Source: an uncultured Cellvibrio sp.
GTDB lineage: Bacteria > Pseudomonadota > Gammaproteobacteria > Pseudomonadales > Cellvibrionaceae
Assembly: GCA_946482385.1 (NCBI GenBank)
Contig: CAMLRI010000073.1
Coordinates: 1 to 8,029 of the forward strand
Length of the DNA stretch: 8,029 nucleotides
Reading direction: 5' to 3'
Numbering within the stretch: the first letter of the stretch is position 1; each line of letters opens with the position of its first letter. The notes under the pieces are model-generated. The model was not told the origin of the DNA. It saw only the letters and a program-made list of their open reading frames with translations, and made no database searches. Shown piece after piece: positions 6,587 through 8,029 of this stretch. The translations under genes were made by a program, and so were the position numbers.

Positions 6587-6628
6587 AAACTGCTAGCCCC
6601 ATGATAATTAATAACGAAGGGTATTTTT

Positions 6629-8029
6629 ATGTGTAAAACAGCGCGAGTGTTACTTCAATTTTCTGCCATGTTGATGGCATGTTTTTTTTGTTATCAAGCT
6701 TCTGCCATCACCCTAAATGGCACTACCGATATTCACGATCCCTCCACCATTGTGAAAGAGGGCAATACCTACTGGACCTTTGGTACTGGTGGTGGCGCCA
6801 GTAACTTTCCTATTAACGCGCTTTATTCCACCGATTTGGTGAATTGGCAGCGCGGGCCATCGCCAGTGCCGGCCAATACTTTTCCCAGCTGGATTAACAG
6901 CAAGGTGCCGGGTTTTGACGGCAACTTTTGGGCGCCGGATTTGATTGAAATGAACGGCAAGTTTTATTTGTACTATTCCGTTTTTTCATCCACTTCCGGT
7001 ATGCGTTCGGCGATTGGGGTGATGGTGACCAACTCGCTCAATAACCCCAACTGGCAAGATTTGGGCATGGTGGTTTCCACCGTGGATGAAGGCACCCTGG
7101 GTGGCCAGCCGGTAAATACCATTGATGCTGGCCTGTACCGCGATGCGCAAAGCAATGTGTGGATGGTGTACGGTTCCCACTACGCAGGCATTTTTGTGCG
7201 GCAGATTAACCCCAATACCGGCCTGCTGCTGAATAGCACCCGCTACCCGGTGGTGGGTAACAGCTATAACTGGCACGAGTTTGAAGCGGCGCAGGTGAAA
7301 TACATTAACGGTTATTACTATATGTTTGTGAACCTGGGCGAATGCTGCCAGGGGAGCAACAGCACTTATTATGTAGTGACTGGCCGCTCCACCAGCCCCA
7401 CCGGGCCATTCCTGGATAAAAACGGCGTGAGCTTGTGGAATTATGGTGGCAGTACGGTGATGGCGTCTGAGGGCAATTACATTGGCCCAGGCCATTTTGG
7501 TTATTACTACAACAATGGCCAACATCTGGCATCCATCCATTATTACGATGGCACTACTGCCAACGGTTGGCCGGCGCGTTTGGATTTGTTGCAAATGACT
7601 TTCTCCAATGGTTGGCCGGTGTTTAGCCGCAACTTTTCGCTGAAATCCGATAACAATGTGCGAATTGCCAATGGCACCTACCGCATTACACCGGCGCACA
7701 GTGGTAAAGCCCTGGATGTGGCCAATTGCGGCACAGCGGCAGGCACTAATGTGCAGCAGTGGAGCTGGTTAAATAACAACTGCCAGAAATTTGTGATTAC
7801 CCGTGTGGATGACGTGTGGCACCGCATATCGCCAGTGAATGCTACTAACTTGGCGTTGGATGTGGATTCTTTCTCCACCGCCAATGGCGCCAACCTGATG
7901 CTGTGGACGGCGGCCAATAGCCACAACCAGTTGTTCCGCTTCCAGGCAGCGGGATCGGGCCGCTACCGCTTGGTGAACCGCAATAGCGAAAAATGTTTGG
8001 ATGTGGCCGGTGCATCAACGGCCGATGGC
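6629..8029 (+). CDS. Secreted GH43 arabinanase-like enzyme with ricin-type lectin domain (3' partial)
   Basis: The 467 visible codons run off the right edge. GAAGGG precedes ATG at 6629 by seven bases. Residues 1-26 are a signal peptide ending QASA; LMAC at 15-18 is a poor lipobox, so signal peptidase I is preferred. The GH43 five-bladed propeller spans about 28-337. Assigned by family motifs: general base D37 (HDPS), pKa-modulating D166 (TIDAGL), acid E219 (FEAAQV). ECCQG (238-242) and IGPGH (285-289, with the histidine that sits in the active centre) are typical of endo-1,5-alpha-L-arabinanases, so I infer hydrolysis of arabinan outside the cell. The usual IDP and EAP motifs read IDA and EAA here. 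From about 348 a CBM13/ricin-type beta-trefoil begins: LDV recurs at 362-364, 410-412 and 457-459, with QQW and LMLW between, so the third repeat is cut by the window edge. Other GH43 activities, such as xylosidase or arabinofuranosidase, cannot be excluded. Confidence 0.9.
   Translation, partial: MCKTARVLLQFSAMLMACFFCYQASAITLNGTTDIHDPSTIVKEGNTYWTFGTGGGASNFPINALYSTDLVNWQRGPSPVPANTFPSWINSKVPGFDGNFWAPDLIEMNGKFYLYYSVFSSTSGMRSAIGVMVTNSLNNPNWQDLGMVVSTVDEGTLGGQPVNTIDAGLYRDAQSNVWMVYGSHYAGIFVRQINPNTGLLLNSTRYPVVGNSYNWHEFEAAQVKYINGYYYMFVNLGECCQGSNSTYYVVTGRSTSPTGPFLDKNGVSLWNYGGSTVMASEGNYIGPGHFGYYYNNGQHLASIHYYDGTTANGWPARLDLLQMTFSNGWPVFSRNFSLKSDNNVRIANGTYRITPAHSGKALDVANCGTAAGTNVQQWSWLNNNCQKFVITRVDDVWHRISPVNATNLALDVDSFSTANGANLMLWTAANSHNQLFRFQAAGSGRYRLVNRNSEKCLDVAGASTADG

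Noticed and set aside
6580..6608. TTTTTT-N17-GATAAT as a promoter for the GH43 gene
   Set aside because: GATAAT is a fair -10 box, but the -35 position falls in the terminator T-run and matches poorly; a promoter must exist after the terminator or be reached by read-through, but this one is not convincing.
6986..7699. 237-codon minus-strand frame opposite the GH43 domain
   Set aside because: Antisense shadow; the plus-strand frame carries the catalytic motifs and has its own start and ribosome binding site.
1..8029. CRISPR array, insertion sequence, tRNA or rRNA gene, phage or defence system
   Set aside because: I saw no regularly spaced repeats, transposase, terminal inverted repeats, cloverleaf or rRNA sequence, and every substantial coding frame is explained by other families.

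Overview
The window looks like chromosomal DNA of a saprophytic, polysaccharide-degrading gammaproteobacterium, most likely Cellvibrio or a close relative. This is an inference from gene content: a secreted GH43 arabinanase-like enzyme with a ricin-type (CBM13-like) module, a large TonB-dependent receptor of the TonB_Xanth_Caul type, a chemoreceptor, and a protein with a PEP-CTERM-like end. No marker gene is present to prove the taxon.

Layout. (1) Positions 1-701, minus strand: the first 233 codons of a secreted protein whose last visible residues are a PEP-CTERM-like sorting motif; its 3' end lies off the window. (2) Positions 702-1359 hold no convincing protein gene. They contain an inverted repeat at 806-828 and, at about 979-1100, a strong candidate for an unannotated small RNA: promoter-like boxes, three consecutive hairpins, and a textbook intrinsic terminator. 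(3) Positions 1360-3212, plus strand: a probable two-gene unit, a 512-residue methyl-accepting chemotaxis protein with a CHASE8-like periplasmic part, then a 96-residue exported protein 23 bases downstream. (4) Positions 3213-3647: a regulatory region. A good sigma70-type promoter (TTGACG, 17 bases, TAGGAT) is followed at once by a perfect 13-bp palindrome lying over the expected start of transcription. A second, 11/13 copy lies 152 bp upstream. A leader of about 170 bases with a hairpin just before the ribosome binding site follows. (5) Positions 3648-6506: a 952-residue TonB-dependent receptor, ended by a hairpin and a strong terminator. (6) Positions 6629-8029 (open at the right edge): a signal peptide, a GH43 catalytic domain and the first part of a three-fold ricin-type lectin domain.

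How the parts may work together. The secreted GH43 enzyme would cut arabinan or a related arabinose polymer outside the cell or at its surface, and the receptor could bring the released oligosaccharides across the outer membrane using TonB energy. The palindromic operator over the receptor promoter fits repression that is relieved by a sugar signal. The chemoreceptor unit is probably independent, sensing a periplasmic signal and passing it to CheA/CheW. The link between receptor and enzyme rests on adjacency and family knowledge only; a terminator separates the two genes.
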